Below the pieces are notes generated by a model that saw only the letters and a list, made by a program, of their open reading frames with translations, had not been told where the DNA came from and did not search any database. A DNA stretch of 26,232 nucleotides, taken from positions 1 through 26,232 of the forward strand of contig JAJZWQ010000026.1 of assembly GCA_021846605.1 (NCBI GenBank), in the 5' to 3' direction. The position numbers and the translations under genes were made by a program. This DNA comes from Bacillota bacterium (GTDB taxonomy: Bacteria > Bacillota_E > RBS10-35 > JAJYVN01). Below are positions 26,031 through 26,232 of the stretch, one piece after another. How positions within the stretch are numbered: position 1 is the first letter of the stretch; each line of letters opens with the position of its first letter.

Positions 26031-26078
26031 CGGTCAACGACGGAGGGCGACGTCCGTCCCGGGCTGGCGAGCCTCTGC

Positions 26079-26093
26079 GGGCGCCAGGCGCCC
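26079..26093. repeat. Perfect inverted repeat
   Basis: GGGCGCC-A-GGCGCCC, 7-bp arms (effectively a 6-bp stem with a CAG loop). It is located 3 bp before a stronger hairpin. Confidence 0.8.
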
Positions 26094-26096
26094 GAA

Positions 26097-26123
26097 CCCG
26101 CCGGCTGGATGCCAGCCGGCGGG
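26097..26123. repeat. 12-bp perfect hairpin
   Basis: CCCGCCGGCTGG-ATG-CCAGCCGGCGGG has twelve perfectly paired bases and a 3-nt loop. There is no T-tract. It could be a bidirectional terminator, a REP-like palindrome or the end of a small non-autonomous element. Confidence 0.85.
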
Positions 26124-26232
26124 CTGAGGCTACCACGCCCGCCTCTCACCAGCCAGGGCTCCGCAAGCCGTCCGTCGCCCCCCTGGCGCCCCACGACGAG
26201 GGGCAATGCCATCCGGAAATCGCGGGCACGTA

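Larger units (their letters stand above)
26031..26232. other. Palindrome-rich right end
   Basis: No gene is supported. Besides the two hairpins, GACGGA/TCCGTC (about 26040-26058) is an inverted pair. The segment near 26018-26057 (TTGCCCTCGTC, GGGCGACG) is imperfectly matched in inverted orientation by about 26165-26210 (CGTCGCCC, GACGAGGGGCAA), so the whole block could fold back on itself. The window ends here, so its full extent is unknown. Confidence 0.45.

Overview
The window is very GC-rich (about 70% by eye). Genes are tightly packed with ATGA/GTGA-type overlaps, GTG starts are common, and GGAGG-like ribosome binding sites are clear. This fits a high-GC bacterium such as a deep-branching thermophilic Bacillota lineage (Thermaerobacter/Symbiobacterium/Sulfobacillus-like), a Chloroflexota or an Actinomycetota member. 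No marker gene decides between them, so the taxonomy is a weak inference.

Layout. 1-1813 (+): partial FkbM methyltransferase overlapping a GT2 glycosyltransferase. 2570-3737 (+): cytochrome P450. About 3795-4320 (+): decayed BNR/sialidase-like beta-propeller gene. 14019 down to 4623 (-): a seven-gene, mostly overlapping surface-polysaccharide operon, in transcription order GT4, GT4, GT4, asparagine synthetase-like amidotransferase, UDP-glucose 6-dehydrogenase, GT4, Wzy-type polymerase/ligase. 14525-17811 (+), divergent from it: another GT4, then a P-loop ATPase with a GNAT-like segment and a C-terminal helix-turn-helix. 18162-18617 (-): 5'-truncated ferritin-like remnant. 18977-21926 (+): a second FkbM-like methyltransferase, a zinc-ribbon SAM methyltransferase and an APH-family kinase. 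22193-23692 (+): FMN-binding glutamate-synthase-like protein. About 24303-25817 (+): soluble PAS histidine kinase. The right end holds a small minus-strand ORF and a cluster of perfect hairpins.

Together the genes suggest a cell-surface glycan locus: nucleotide-sugar oxidation, several glycosyltransferases, amidation, methylation, polymerisation, and possibly a dedicated ATPase regulator.

The most unusual property is not a gene but a mutational signature. At least nine head-to-tail tandem duplications (units 16, 19, 22, 24, 24, 33, 34, 53 and 145 bp), plus a 6 x 8-bp octamer array, are scattered over the window. The units are unrelated in sequence, have 0-2 bp of junction homology, and are identical or differ at 1-2 positions. 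Six of them frameshift five otherwise well-conserved genes. In each case deleting one copy restores a canonical full-length protein; in the P450, for example, it restores the complete haem-binding motif. This is either a real tandem-duplication mutator or phase-variation phenomenon, or a systematic assembly or sequencing artefact. It should be the first thing checked.
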